A stretch of 64,000 nucleotides of DNA from Rhea pennata (lineage: Eukaryota > Chordata > Aves > Rheiformes > Rheidae): positions 1,374,001 to 1,438,000 of the forward strand of contig NC_084682.1 in the NCBI RefSeq assembly GCF_028389875.1, given 5' to 3'. The notes beneath the pieces are model-generated. The model saw only the letters and a list, made by a program, of their open reading frames with translations, had not been told where the DNA came from and made no database searches. A program made the translations under genes and the position numbers. Shown one piece after another: positions 24,086 through 36,842 of the stretch; positions within the stretch are counted from its first letter, which is position 1, and each line of letters begins with the position of its first letter.

Positions 24086-26305
24086 TTCTTGGCAAAACTT
24101 CCTCTCCAATTTGCACTGGTTTTCCAATCTTGTAACAGAAATTGGATCCCTGTTATCTTTGTTCTAGGATAAAATCTTAGAACAAAAAAAATCCTAGGTT
24201 CTCTGTTTATTTAGCTCAGCATGTAAAAGATGAAGGACACTATTCCCATGTATCATGCAGTAAGCTCACAAATCAGTGTTTTCCAGGGCTGATGCAGAGC
24301 TGTGTCCCGTTTTCATCATACAAGGACCTTGGTTCCCAGATTCTGCTCCACAGACATCTGTAACAGAGAAATATTAGATAATTGACAATATACCCAGCCT
24401 TCAACCCACTCTGTAGGGGAAAAGGCTGTGATATTGCAATGTGTGTATGCACACCAGCTCACATATGCAAGTGAGACTTGCAAATTCAGGCTCTGGGAGT
24501 CCCAAGGGCAGTACAGATTCCACAACTAGTTGTTGTGGAAGGACTTGTGATCACTCTACTTTCCCATGCATGAAGAACAACCTCATAGTGAACTTTCAGC
24601 CAGTGCTACCCCTATTTTACATTAAGAGGAGGAGAAACAAAAAAACACAAGCGAAAAGAGAGAACAAAAACCTCCAGGAGACAATCATCTTTTCTGCAGT
24701 TTGTGCTCAAGTAACCCAAAATAGCTGTTTATCTGTAGCAACAATGGAGCGCTTATTGATTTAAAAGTGGGGGAAAAAAACTCCAAAAAGCAACCCCCAA
24801 AGGCTTATCAAGTTACTTAGGGAAATATTTGGCAATGATATCACAAAAGGAGTAGGTGATGAACTCATAAGGAAAACACAGTCCTTTTCCCTCACTGGTA
24901 ATGAAGGGTCTCATCAGCTAAACTCAGGTGAAGATTTGAAACATTGGCAAGTTTGGGATGTTCCAGGCTGGGAGCTTAGCCCTTTCCCGCTTGGAATTTG
25001 CAAATAAAAGTTCAAACAATTTTCACGCATTGTAGGGATATTTAAAGATGCTGGGTAAAAAAGTACTGAGTATAAGCAATTCTCCACAATAAGAGTAGTT
25101 GCAGGACAAATGCTAGCTATCTATGGAAGCTCCTAAATATGAAGCATTGATGTTGCAGATAATAGTGCTTATATCCTGTTTCTTATGGGCTTGATCCAGT
25201 GTTTCTTGAAGTCTTTCAAAAGGTTCTCAATTGACTTGTCTCTGAACTATTGCTTTTCTGCCAAAACCAAATGCAGTTCTTTAGTTCATTTTCCCACTTA
25301 TCCATGAAAAACATCTTCTAGTAAGCCAGAGACATGGATACATCCACTTTTTTAGAAGCTAAAGAATAGCTATGTGGAGACCCAAACCCTGGAAAATGAG
25401 AGAGAGCAGAGAAGATGCTGCTTTGTAACTATAGTCTGAAATATGCACTGGATACTTGTAGACTGATGGTAGATGAGCACAGACTAACCACAAAATACTG
25501 CAAAAAAGGTGTCATGCAATGATAACTTGATCAAGCAAGGATAATATATTGTCATAGACATGCCTCTAAACTGGTATTATGGTCCAGAAAGACAGACAAG
25601 CATGTCAGTATAAGTTAGTACTACACTGGTGTAAGGCATGTGGTGGAATCTTTTGTAGCTTACAAATCAGGGCTATAAGTAAGTGGGGACTATGCAAAAG
25701 CCAAAATATCCTGAGAATGAAAAATTTCAGTAACATGGGGATTTTGGAGATGCAAGGCATACAGTCTGAATGCACTACGGTTTGGTTTTAACCCTACTTT
25801 ATCTTCAGTTTTCTTTTATTTGTATTTAGTCTATTGATTACTTTAAGTAGACAGAGGACAATGTACCATTTTTGTTGCAACTTTGGTACATGTTTTAAAA
25901 AGCAGTGAATGTGGGTTCCCAACCCCTAGTCCATCTTTGCAAATTTCATGAGAGCTTTTATTCATGTCTATGTCAAAATCGGGGACCTAAGTGTGTCAAA
26001 GCCGTGGTAAGTTACCTATATCAGTGTTACCTTTGCTGTGAAGGTGAACAGCCCTTACTCATCTCTGCACACCTGAACTTCACCTTCCTGAATGTGAAGG
26101 CCATAGTTTACCTGCAGCTGCCAAAGCTTCATCAGCTATCTCAGAGTCAAGCCACATACATACACTGCTTTTAGACACATCCCCTGTGCCTTGAGATGAA
26201 AAAAATATTGAGAAAACAACTACCCAATCACATTACTCAATTCTGCATTTTCTCTCAATCCAGGAAATTACTTAGGTGAGAAATTGAGCTAGTTAGGGAA
26301 ATGTA

Positions 26306-26370
26306 TTTATTATTACTGTTCTTATATTATTACTATTATTTATTACTATTATTTATTATTACTGTTCTTG
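26306..26370. repeat. (TTA)n-type trinucleotide microsatellite
   Basis: Degenerate TTA/TTTATTAC repeats. The word TTTATTATTACTGTTCTT occurs at both ends of the tract about 46 bp apart, suggesting a slippage or tandem duplication. Confidence 0.85.
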
Positions 26371-26589
26371 GTATGGAGGCACTGACCAGATGAACCACGT
26401 TCCTCAGGACTGTAAATCCCCCTCTCTCCTCCCTCGCACAGTGGTATATTCTGTCTTTCTCATACCACAGCCTCTCTACCACGATATCAGCAATGCCAGA
26501 TGGTCCTGAAGCAGCAGCAGTATTTCATAATAGGATTTAGGGTATTCCCATGAACACTCCATAGATATAACTGGAAACTATGCAGTAGG

Positions 26590-26930
26590 AGCTGAGCATT
26601 GTCCCGTGCTCTTCTCACAAATCCCCCTAGCCCCAAGCCCCCAAGAAGACAAGCGGTTGCCCTGGCCAGGGTGAGGTTTCTTCCCAATGCTTTGGTGCCC
26701 CCTGCAGCCAGGCAAGCCAGGTGGCTGCCAGGCTGCCAGCGGGCAGCAAAGCACCTCTGGGCTTTGCATCGTCCCAGCATCCGTCCCAGCATCGTCCCAG
26801 TATCTGTGCTGGGAGCAGCGCTGGAGGCAGGGCTGTGTCGCTGCTGGGGCAGGAAGTGAGTCACTAGTGTGGCTGGTCGCGGGGCAGTGTTGTGTGAGTG
26901 TGAACGCTCCCCAAACAGGAACTGCAGACA
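26590..26930. other. GC-rich patch in AT-rich interval, with short CATCGTCCCAG tandem
   Basis: GC content rises locally well above the surroundings, giving overlapping open frames in several phases that are unlikely to be coding. Inside, a degenerate 10-11 bp word (CATCGTCCCAG) is repeated about three times near 26.77-26.80 kb. An ETS/AP-1 composite motif lies at 26851-26863. It could be a regulatory element or a decayed repeat. Neither is provable here. Confidence 0.4.
26851..26863 (+). promoter_or_regulatory. ETS/AP-1 composite motif
   Basis: AGGAAGTGAGTCA joins an ETS core (GGAAGTG) directly to a perfect AP-1 site (TGAGTCA), the classic Ras/ERK-responsive arrangement. It lies about 20.5 kb upstream of the KSR1 start and about 20 kb downstream of the WSB1 3' end. 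Occupancy is unknown. Confidence 0.35.
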
Positions 26931-28144
26931 ATTGCAGGAAATGAAAAAATGTAATCCTGCTGGGAGACAGTTATTTTCATTAGATTAATTTAACACGCTA
27001 GTGTTCCGGGTGTCTGAGGCTGCCTTCCTCAAGGAAGAGAGTTATGCAGCTGGGGAGAATTGCCATGAATATGTACATACATGGCTGCAGGGTGAGGGTG
27101 AATATATTTCTTTGACCCTCTTATATTATGTGGTCCTTCTACCCTTCCATCCATGAATTTTGTAAAATACAACTCAGAGATTTCTCTCTGTGCTTTAACT
27201 GAACCATATGCAAGATGCAGATAAAGGACCTACTTTCTTTAAATATGTACAAATAAAGAGCAGCCCTCTTGCAAAAAGTGGAGTAACAGAGAAGAGGAGA
27301 GTCAGGCCTTTTGCTTCCTGTCCTCTTGCCCCTGGTGTCCAAGTATTGTTTCATACACAAAGAATACTTACAATGTAGGCAAATGCAAGCTGCTCTCTCC
27401 ACATCCATCCCCTCCACATATACAACCCTCTTACATCTGCTATGGTACTGTTATTCCTGAACCTAAATATACTGTTCTTCATAATGCCATGCACTTACGT
27501 TCTTGTGCTAGGAGCTTCAGTCAGGGACTGGCTTCCTACTGTTCGAGTTGCTAGGGAATATAGATAGTGACAGATCCAGAATAAGCAAATGGGTCTTGCC
27601 CCAAAACATTTGCAGTATAGTGTGTGTTTGTGTATATATACATACAATGTTTTATATATATGTAACAACCTCAGGAGCAAGAGACTCCGGGGAGATTAAG
27701 AAAATTGAGAAAATATAAGGAAAACATCCAGCCCATAAATCAACAGTGGACTTAACAAACCTGTTGCATAATTGTTGTCAAAACTACTTTCTTCTCAGAA
27801 CTGCTTGTGAGAGGATGGCTTTTCCTGTTGTGGACATGATGAAATAAGATGTATACCTGGTGATTTGCACCAGTCATGTTGAAGGGAATACTACCTTACC
27901 CTATGTGATCCCTACTGATAACCAAATGTAAAGGTAACATACTCTGGGGTGTGACCTTAGACTATCCACAGTATGCAGTAACAATTTGTAAGGGTTTGTC
28001 ACTCTTATGTCCCAAAGAAGTACTTTTTCAGCTGTCTATTTTAGTGGTTTGAGTCTTACCACTCTATTCCCATGCTGCAGCATATTCTGTTTTGGAGCAC
28101 TTTGATTTCAGTTCTTTCCTGCCTTTGTTTCCTGTTTTTTGAAG

Positions 28145-28159
28145 TTTTTTTTTTTTTTT
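28145..28159. repeat. Poly-T run
   Basis: Fifteen consecutive T. Confidence 0.9.
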
Positions 28160-30104
28160 AAACACAGCTATTCTAAAATCATTGCTAATGTCCTACATAA
28201 GTGATATCCCACTTTCCTCAAAGGTATGGTTATCAGTTGAAGTTGACTTTGATGTTCCTGACACAGCCTTGCCTTCAGCTCCTGAGGTCTTAGAATTGCT
28301 TATCAGGAAAAGCAACTCTTGATGTTGGGTATTGCTTAAGAACAGGTGTTGTGAGAGCTCAGAGGAAGAGGATGTTGGGCCCAGTTCAGAGCTTTGAAGT
28401 CATTTCAGGCTGGCGGCCAGCTGTAAGCTCACTCACTACTCAATGGGTTCATCTGAAGTCTGTTTCTGGCAGGCAGATGTGTCATTCAGGAGCCACACGG
28501 GTACTTACTTTGAGAACGGAGCTTCCAGTTTCTTCCAGCATCCCTCCCTTCTCTGATGACAAGGGCCTGTGGCACCCTCCGTTAGGATCCTGGAGTGTAA
28601 TGGCTTCTCTGTGTCCATGGTGGCCATTGCACAAGGCCCCTCTTCCTCTGCTGTTGCTGCATTTGCCCAGTGCTAGAAGGAGTTCAGGCTCCAGCCCATT
28701 GCATTCAGCACACAGTAAAGGAGGTGATACCACGCGTAGGCAAAGATAGGGTGATTGAATCAAAATAGCTTGTGAGCTGAGGTAGTAACTATGCTGGCAC
28801 TGCACCAGGGGATTTCTGTCTCCCAGGAGACAGACCACAAACCCTTAATCTATCCTGATGTAAAGATTCATCCAGAAATGAGCCTTGAACACTTTCCTTG
28901 ACCTGTTGCTTCTGCTGAGCTGCAGTCTAAGCCAAACATTCCTACCTCTTCTGTCAGAGGCACAGAGACAGTTAAAATAGCTCCTGCTGCTAGGGATGAT
29001 TTCAGAGGCGGTATAAATAAATGGGGAAAAACAAATAAACCATAGGAGAGGCACTTTGTGAGGACAAAACATCCCAACAAGGAGACTCCAAAATCAAGGA
29101 GTTTTACATATATCTTGAGGCAAATTCTGAGGGAGGTTTGACTCCTGTGAAGGTGACTGGCTCAGCATAACTCTGGGCCTCGTGTACATACTGAGAATTC
29201 CCCAACGAATTTCCCGATTTTGTAAAACGCAGATAAGATCTAATCTTTTGCCACAACACCAAAAGTTGACCATTGTGACTAGAAAGTGTGTTGAATGTAG
29301 TAGTGCAGAAATAGTGATGCCAGCTTCGTAGGATTAAATTTCCCAGAATGCCCTTTTGGCACCCAAGAAACAATTTTTTTTATACGGCTCAGCACCTCAG
29401 GGCACATCTGTACCCTTGAGGTGATCTGCAAAGCAGGCAGTGAGCTGTAACTCAGCCTTAGCTACTAGAATCCTGTGGGTACGTTCAGCACATCCTTCAC
29501 TACTCAGTTAAAAGCGAAGTAGTACTCTAGCAAATGAATTGCAAGGAGGAGAACCCAACAGCAAAGAAGAGGACAAGTATTTTATTGCATACTAAACTTC
29601 AGGGCAGTTTTGCCAGCCAAGAACACTGACCCTGCTTAGCCATCAGGAGATTTTGTATCCTCTAATCCCATGCTGATCTGGATTACTTTTTTATTTAAAG
29701 AAACTGACCTCTGGCAGTCACATCAGGTCCTTCTGATTCAGGAAGTGAGTACTGAACCTAAATACAGAAACAAAAGTTCTAACTAAAATAATTTGGGCTG
29801 ATCAGTATTGGTTCTCAATTAAAAGGCCAAGGAAAGCAGAGGAGCATTACCTTACATAGAGCTTAAACTTTTACTAGTAGATTATGTACTTTGATAGGTC
29901 CCGTTAATTCTGTTCCTCAATAAATTAACAAATTAAGGGTTACCAAATAATCAGCACATTTGCTAAAGAAATAAGGCATTGTTAAAACTCTGGCTTGTTG
30001 TTACTAGTGGCCAGCCTCACTACTTTTTTCTAGGAAGGAGTACACACCTCTGTAATATTAGTGACATAGGAAATCTGTATTTACACCTCTGATTTGACAG
30101 AAGC

Positions 30105-30160
30105 TTCATGCATGTCTTTGGGCAAGTCCTCCAGCTTCTCTGTGCTTCAAACGTACCCCA
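30105..30160 (+). repeat. MIR-like relic
   Basis: TGCATGTCTTTGGGCAAGTC followed by CTCCAGCTTCTCTGTGCTTC matches the MIR phrase 'gtgaccttgggcaagtcacttaacctctctgtgcctc'. Confidence 0.45.
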
Positions 30161-33100
30161 GAACTTCCTTGTCTCCCAAAGATACCATGATATGGAAGTG
30201 GGTGGGTGCTCAAATGCTTTTTAATGAGGCCATTATAGTCATTCTACATGCAGAAGTAAATAAAAGGTAAGAATATCAAGGCATAATAGCTGCTCAGACA
30301 CTATTTGTTCTGACTCTCAGTGCATGTCATGCAAGTTTTTGAAGGCCCCTCCCTCTGTAAATACCATTCTAATGCATTTTCCTGAATGTTCTCCCATGAT
30401 CTTGCTAATTTTAGCCTCTGCGCTCCACTGAAAAGGTCACTTTGGTAACCCCAGGTATTTCACGTGACTGCATAAACTCATGCAGTGCTCACTTAACTAT
30501 CTGCATCTTAAAATAGTAACAAGCCCTAAAAGACCCAGTATTAAACTTCCAGTTTAGGCCTCTTCCTAAAAATAGTCCTTTGATTACATATGAGCTAGTT
30601 ATATGATTTCATACCTGCTGTTCCTGGAACTTCTTTCCTGACCGTAAGTACTGCCCAGTTATAACCCTTCCTAAATATATATCCGTAAGGAGACTTCTAA
30701 GAGATAAATGATGGGTGTGACGTTGCAAGCTTGAGATAACAAGAAAGAGGCCTTTGGTTCCCATATGTAAGTGAGATAATCATTAAACAAAACACAACAT
30801 CATTGACACAAGTAGCCCAAGTGGCTCTGTATTCCTGCCACCTCTGTTTTCCATTTGCTGCCTCATAGTGCTGGCATTTCCTATTATTGCTTTCTTACCA
30901 GCGCTGTAACATAATAGCCCCATGTCTATAAATCTGGTAAAAAGCTGAACACATCCATGCTGTCATACTAGAAAAACATACATTTGAAAATATAGTCCTA
31001 ATGATTCATGCAGATAATTCTGCCATTTTAGGCCACTGAGAGTTAATAAGCCTGGCCAAGGTACCTCATACTAACAGGGAAGATAGGCTACTTAGGGCTG
31101 TACTGGAGTGCCTCTGAGGAATACAAGGACCATGGAGATAGATAGGATAATTATGAACAAAAAGATCTCCTCTCTGATTTTTTGCCATGCTGTGCTAGTA
31201 GGGAGAGGTCCTCTACCCAACTCTGATTGCAGCTACATTCAGCACAGACATTCTGGCTTAGGTCAGATCAGAAAAATGTCTGTTTTCTTTCAGATAACAT
31301 GTAAAAGGAGTATTGACATTACTGACCACTTAAAAAAAAATCTAGCCTTTTTCAATAGAAGCAAACGTTCTTGCCCCCTGTTTCCTGGCAGAATTCCAGT
31401 TGCTCATCCCTGGAAGGAGTTTGATATCGAGATCCAAGTCATGGTACCCTTTAAAGAGCAGAAAAAGCATTATTCCTAGAGCTACTACTGAAAAGCTATC
31501 CTAAAGGAAGAAAGAGGAATAGTGTCTAAGTATGAGATATATTCTTGATCTACAGAACTGGCCCTTGTCAGCTTAGTAACTCAGCCCTTCACACGCATCT
31601 GTAAAGAGTTGCCTGGCCTCATAATCTTACAGTTAGTCTTATGGTGTTTTCACTTAAAAGCCCCATTTTCTGGAGTCACGTGGTTTCACATAAACCTCAG
31701 CTTTCACTTTAATAATAAAAAACAAGCAAATTCTTTGTGACTACAGAAAGAAGAATAAAAGAAGCTTTAGAAACATGACTGCATGGGTCCCAAAAGATAT
31801 TACCCAGAAGATGATAAAGAATGCATCTTGTTTTTATTTAATGATTTCTAAGGTACTTTCATATCTTTTTCAGATGTTTGAATGCATGTGGTTAACAGTT
31901 CATATATAAGGTAATGAGATAGGATTAAGAATTGAGGCACCAAGAAGTTATAGCTACATAAAAAAAGGAAGATGATTGCAGAGATGGAAGTGGAATCCAA
32001 AGTTACCTGTGTCCCAATCTTAAATTCGTCTTTCCAAGGATGGATAGAACTGCTGGAAAAGGAACTGCTAGAGCAGAGAAAGATACTATTTGCCAGGTTG
32101 AGACTGGGGATGGTGAACAACACAGAACAATAAGACATGAAAGCTGCAACAAAACATCAGTTCTTTAACGAAATGTCTTCTGTATTTGACAGAGGAACAA
32201 AGTCTTTATGAAGCTGGAAATCTATAAAGTGACAACTGATGGTTTCATTGTGTTTGGGACAATTTCGGAAAGCAGTCCCTCAAAACTTGCTGGAAGGACA
32301 GTTTTTGCATTCTTCCTTAGGCTAGGAGCCAAACAGTTCTTTCCCAGAAGTGATGAAAGTAAGCAGCTTTAGTTGGACTCTCCTGACACTTTTCAGCAAA
32401 AGGATTCCTCCAATACAGTTCCAGCAAAGAAAAGCATGATTGTTTGCAGGCCCATAAAAATACTGCTTACAGATGTCAATGAGCAACTGCAGAAAGGGGA
32501 AACCAAGTTTTGGTAGATGCCAGTCTGTAGTCCCCATCAAGCTGCTGTCATGCTTTGATGATTCATACACAAAGTGCATCAAGAAAGGCCTAGAAAGCTG
32601 TACATAATGTATGATTTCCTTCCTCTTTCTCTTAGAGGGCAGCAGTTCACATGTGGCCCAACTCAGCTGTAGACTCAGAAGGGGTATTTCTGCAAGAGGG
32701 GTGTCCTGAAGGAGCTTATAGAGGTGTGTATTCAGGAAAAGAAAGAATTGAGACTTGCAGCTATTTTGTTTTCCGGGATTGTTTTGTTTCACGTGTTAGT
32801 TCTTTCCAAGTTAAAGCAGGGGAAACAAAACAAGTCAGAAATTTGTCTCCTAACCTTGGCAGAACCCCTTTTGTACTATGTGCTGCTGCCATCTACAAGA
32901 AGTCAGGACACTAATCGGTCAGAAAAATCCTGCACAGTTTGCTTTTCTCTCTCTAGAATCAGCAAATCCTATTTGCAGTGGGATGCATTTGGCTGTTAAG
33001 ATGCAGAGCAGAGCTGCTGCAAGATTCTCACCTCCAAACCCAGGGCAAACTGCAAAGCCCTGTGTAAACACACCTTAGTGGTTTTATTGCCTGTTAAAGG

Positions 33101-33589
33101 GCTACTTTCTCTGCTCTGACCTCAGAGTCTCTACCTTCATGAATAAACATAGAGAGGCCACCAGTGAATATCAGGACCTTCTTCGAGGACTGTGTGGAGG
33201 TCAGCAGGCATGCTTGCTTAGGGGAGCTTATAGCTGTCACCACCACCTTCCCCATGCAGAAATTCACTGCCTCAGATTATAGTCAAAGATAGGTGGTGGT
33301 GCAGAAGAGACGAAGGATCTTGTACCGATGTTAATGTCAATGCTCTTGCAGTTACTGAAAAGCCTCTGGAACAGGAGTTGATTGGACCCTCTCATGCTCC
33401 CTCTCCCTTTCCCTCGTGTCTTCAGACGTAAGAGACTGGACTATCTATCCCTTCATCTGATCTGTATGGCAATCCCTTTGCTCTCAGTTTAGTCTCAATA
33501 CCTTTTGAGGAAAGCCAATATTATAAACGTTGCAACTACTGAAAAATTAAGTATTGCTCAGTAACACTAAGTAATGAGTAAATGCTTGC

Positions 33590-33655
33590 AGGAGCCAGGA
33601 ATACACTCCAGGATCTCTTGCTTTCTGGTCTCTTGGCAGTTGACCCCAAGCACAT
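33590..33655 (-). repeat. MIR/amniote-SINE-like relic
   Basis: CAGGAGCCAGGAATACACTC, CAGGATCTCTTGCTTTCTGG and TCTCTTGGCAG resemble 'agagccaggaatagaacccaggtctcctggctcccag', a common reverse-complement amniote SINE block. Confidence 0.45.
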
Positions 33656-33901
33656 CTGATGAAGGAGAATAGCAAACATTTGCTAACAACAGAATGCTGT
33701 ATTTTCTGCTATATTTTTCTTGTTTGCAAGAAATGGCTGTAGTTGTAGAGCAGGTGGCAACTTGAAACTTGACAACACAGAGTTCACCATCTTTTCAGAA
33801 TTATCAGCCAAGTGATTTACTTGGAAGACAGTGGCTACCTCAGTTTCTGTGGCAGAGGGTATTTCCACTTCAAGCTAGGTGACAGCAATACCATGTATCA
33901 C

Positions 33902-33915
33902 CCAGTAGAGAGCGC
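33902..33915 (+). promoter_or_regulatory. CTCF-like motif between KSR1 and WSB1
   Basis: CCAGTAGAGAGCGC matches 13 of 14 positions of the CTCF core CCASYAGRKGGCRS; only the tenth base differs. It lies in AT-rich DNA between the two genes, so it is a plausible boundary site. Confidence 0.35.
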
Positions 33916-36521
33916 TACGTACCCAGAAAGGATTCCATCCTGGATAGAAGACAAATATTCATGAATTTGTTATAACAAATTTTTTAATGGATTTCTTTTA
34001 ACAGTGTTTCTACTTCTTCCTCCACCATGCCTTTTTTTCTGGCAACAGAATAGAGCAAAAAATAGAAACAATTCCCAGTTTCTCAGAGGTCAAATACACC
34101 ACAGCCAAGGTCACACATGAATGTGAAAACTCATCAGGGTACACACAGGATCAGAGCTGGTGTGTAGGACTACCAGCCCTACACATTTGAAGTGTGAGGG
34201 TCAGTATAAAATACTTAGTCTGTCTTTAAAAGGCATGTGGCCTTAAAAATAACATACTCAAGGATAGTCCTCTTGGTTTTGGTATAGAAATAATTAGAGA
34301 TCTAGTTCACAACCTTTTTTTCTGGAAATATAAGAAAATTTTGCTGCTCTGTCTCTGAGATGAGACTCAGCTGAGATCATCTTACTCTAGCAGTTGAGCT
34401 TTTAAGAATGCCAATACTTGGTATAAAATGATAACAGTTAGCAGTAATCTGTTTTCAAAGAGAAGAGAAAATCAAGCCAGCAGCCAAGCAGCATCTGCAA
34501 TGAATGGAGTAAAATCTCCAGTGTCTCTGTAAACTGACTTTAAAGAACTGTATTTACTTTTTATATTTGTTCTAAAGCGTAAGATAAGCATATGCAAAAG
34601 GTACTGTCTTACCACATCAGAGATGAAAATTCTATTCTAAAGTTTTGCTTGGACTCCCTTTCTGTGCGTGATTTATTTATCTGTAAACGAAGGTAACATT
34701 TTCTGTTGTTCACAGCTCTGTCTCTTGTTTAGTTAGATTAGTAGTTCTCTGGACTAGAGACATGTTTGTTAAAAGCTCAGATGCTACTGTATTGTACTAA
34801 TATTGATAATTCAGATAATTTACAGATTTCTATAAACATCCTGAAAGCTATTGTCTTTACATTTCTCCATACATGCTACTGACTTACATTTTGATTGAAG
34901 CATGATTTGAGATCATTTGTTATTCAAAATATTGGGTTATTTCTGAATAATTGGTTAATAGCATCTGCTGTTGATGCTGAGAACTATTATATATTCAGGA
35001 AAGAGTAAGACTTAAAATCCCCCACAACAACACATTTCTTGTGAATTACTAGGCAGAACTAATTTTAAAATAAGGAAACCATTTTCTACACATCACATTG
35101 CAGAAAACGTCCTCCCAGCTGTATATAAAGATCTCTGTTGAGTGGAATCTGGGGTCTGGTAATGGCTTAGGCTTAATAGTAAGTGCTTTCTTGGGCAAAG
35201 AACTGCATAGAAAAGGGTAATTAAAATAAAAGGTGGACATCTTGAATTCATTTCTTTGGAGTCTCTTGCAAAAGGAGCTCGTGATCTGGCCTGCATACCC
35301 TTCTCCGGACAGTAGCAGTTTTGTTTAGGTCAAGCCCTCCAGGTCTGATGATGCAGATTAGCAGTAAACAGACACTTCCTTGCAAAGGGCAAAGATGATT
35401 GTCCAATGTGTATTCCATGGCAGCAGTGAGTATTAAGCCAGGGCACGACTTTACCTGATAGTGAGTGACTTGGATCTTACCTTTGTCACAAGAGAGTCAC
35501 ATTAGAAGATGCAACATGTCTTGGCTTTTTCTTCACCAAACAGAAGCCTATAAGCAGCCCACTTCCAGCTTCCCTAATGTCTCACTGGCCAGTGGGCACA
35601 GGAGATTAACTTGTGAATCCCAGGAGTCGTTGCTGCTTCCACTGGACACCACAGTAAATGCTCATGCAGTTGTTTTCTCTCTTGCAGTGGGACGGCCGTG
35701 CCAGTTACATCACAAGTCCCGAGTCTTTCCCAGGCTCAGGAAAGTCTCAGGAAACACCCCTCACGGCTCATCAGGGCACACCATTGCTGAATTACACTCA
35801 GACATGCATGGATGGAGGCACGCCTCCCTGCACCTGCCCATCTCACACCAGAATCAATGTATCAGACTTCCTTTTCTTTACTGGAAGTCTTTCTTTGGTA
35901 TTAATAGGACGCGTTAGGATCTGATCAGTCCTTTTTCAGCTTCCTGTCACTTTGTACTCTGTTAAGCTAGATTTTCATTTATAATGTTGCGTTGAAGTGT
36001 ATTCAGAAGTGGGTTCTCTAGACAGTAGATCACAATCTCCTTCTGTGATAGCAATGCAGTCAGAGAAATAGCATAAGCAAACTGTAGGGCAGTCTAGTGC
36101 TGGTTAAAACAAAAATGGAAAAATGTGCACCCACCTAATTTTCTGTTTCTCTCCCCAGTGTGCTAACTGTAGTATTCTCACTCGATTAACTGGTCTAAGT
36201 GAACAGTGCCTTTGGAGTGGATGTCAAGAGAATTACTTAGCACATTAGAAGCCTGTCCTTGATACCAGGTGGCCTATAGCCCTTCTAGGATTTTGTAGAC
36301 ATGTTGCTGAGGTTTGTACACAGGGAGGCAATTTCTCAGCTACTTCCATTCCTGGAAGGATCCTTGTTTTAGAAATGCCAATGGCCTAACAAGAGACAGA
36401 ACAGCTTTCTGAACTGGGGAAGCAGCAAACAGGTATTTCAGTCTTGTGACGTGCCACATCAGGATCAAAGTTCTTTCCAAACTAAGTCTTCTCACTCCTC
36501 TTATCTGCAGTGGACTTTAGC

Positions 36522-36538
36522 TTTTTTTTTTTTTTTTT
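36522..36538. repeat. Poly-T run
   Basis: Seventeen consecutive T, followed by a second T-rich stretch to about 36560. Confidence 0.9.
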
Positions 36539-36673
36539 CCTTTTGCTTTTTTTTTCTTTCACCTGATGCAATTAAGATGAAGCAATATTTCTTCCCTCTG
36601 GACATGTTTCTTCTACTGTGACCACAAGGAGCTAGTGAATAATTAATAGTACCACCAAAACATACCCTGATAG

Positions 36674-36842
36674 CTTGTCTACATGGGGAAGCTGTGCAGG
36701 TGCACAGTAAGATTTGAATTTACATTGAAAATAGTGCATACCAATTAATTTCTCGATCTGGATATTTATTCTGGTACAAATTGCTTTTTCCGGGCTGAGG
36801 TTATATCTTTGGAAAGCAGGTTGCGATAGTCTCCCCACATAG
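36674..36842. mobile_element. MITE-like element with imperfect terminal inverted repeats
   Basis: The left end reads CTTGTCTACATGGGGA (36674-36689). The right end reads GTCTCCCCACATAG (36829-36842), whose complement CTATGTGGGGA pairs with CTACATGGGGA apart from two mismatches. The ends are about 169 bp apart and the interior is AT-rich and non-coding. Short non-autonomous DNA transposons beginning 'cttgtctacac/tgggg' are common in amniotes, but the family cannot be named by eye. Confidence 0.4.

Larger units (their letters stand above)
16340..26300. other. Intergenic DNA, no gene seen
   Basis: AT-rich DNA with only short open frames that show no recognisable domain or codon pattern. It contains MIR-like relics near 19.4, 23.2 and 24.0 kb and an alternating pyrimidine-purine tract at 21.9 kb. 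Confidence 0.6.

Noticed and set aside
32322-32792. 156-codon minus-strand frame
   Set aside because: No domain or family recognised, and opposite-strand frames overlap it. It is treated as chance.
32886-32899. Weaker CTCF-like match (minus strand, 12/14)
   Set aside because: Two mismatches in the CC-A half of the core. Matches of this quality occur several times by chance in such a window (another is at 38652-38665).
35465-35917. 150-codon plus-strand frame
   Set aside because: Mixed composition with no domain and no known similarity. A frame of this length is not unusual in 64 kb.
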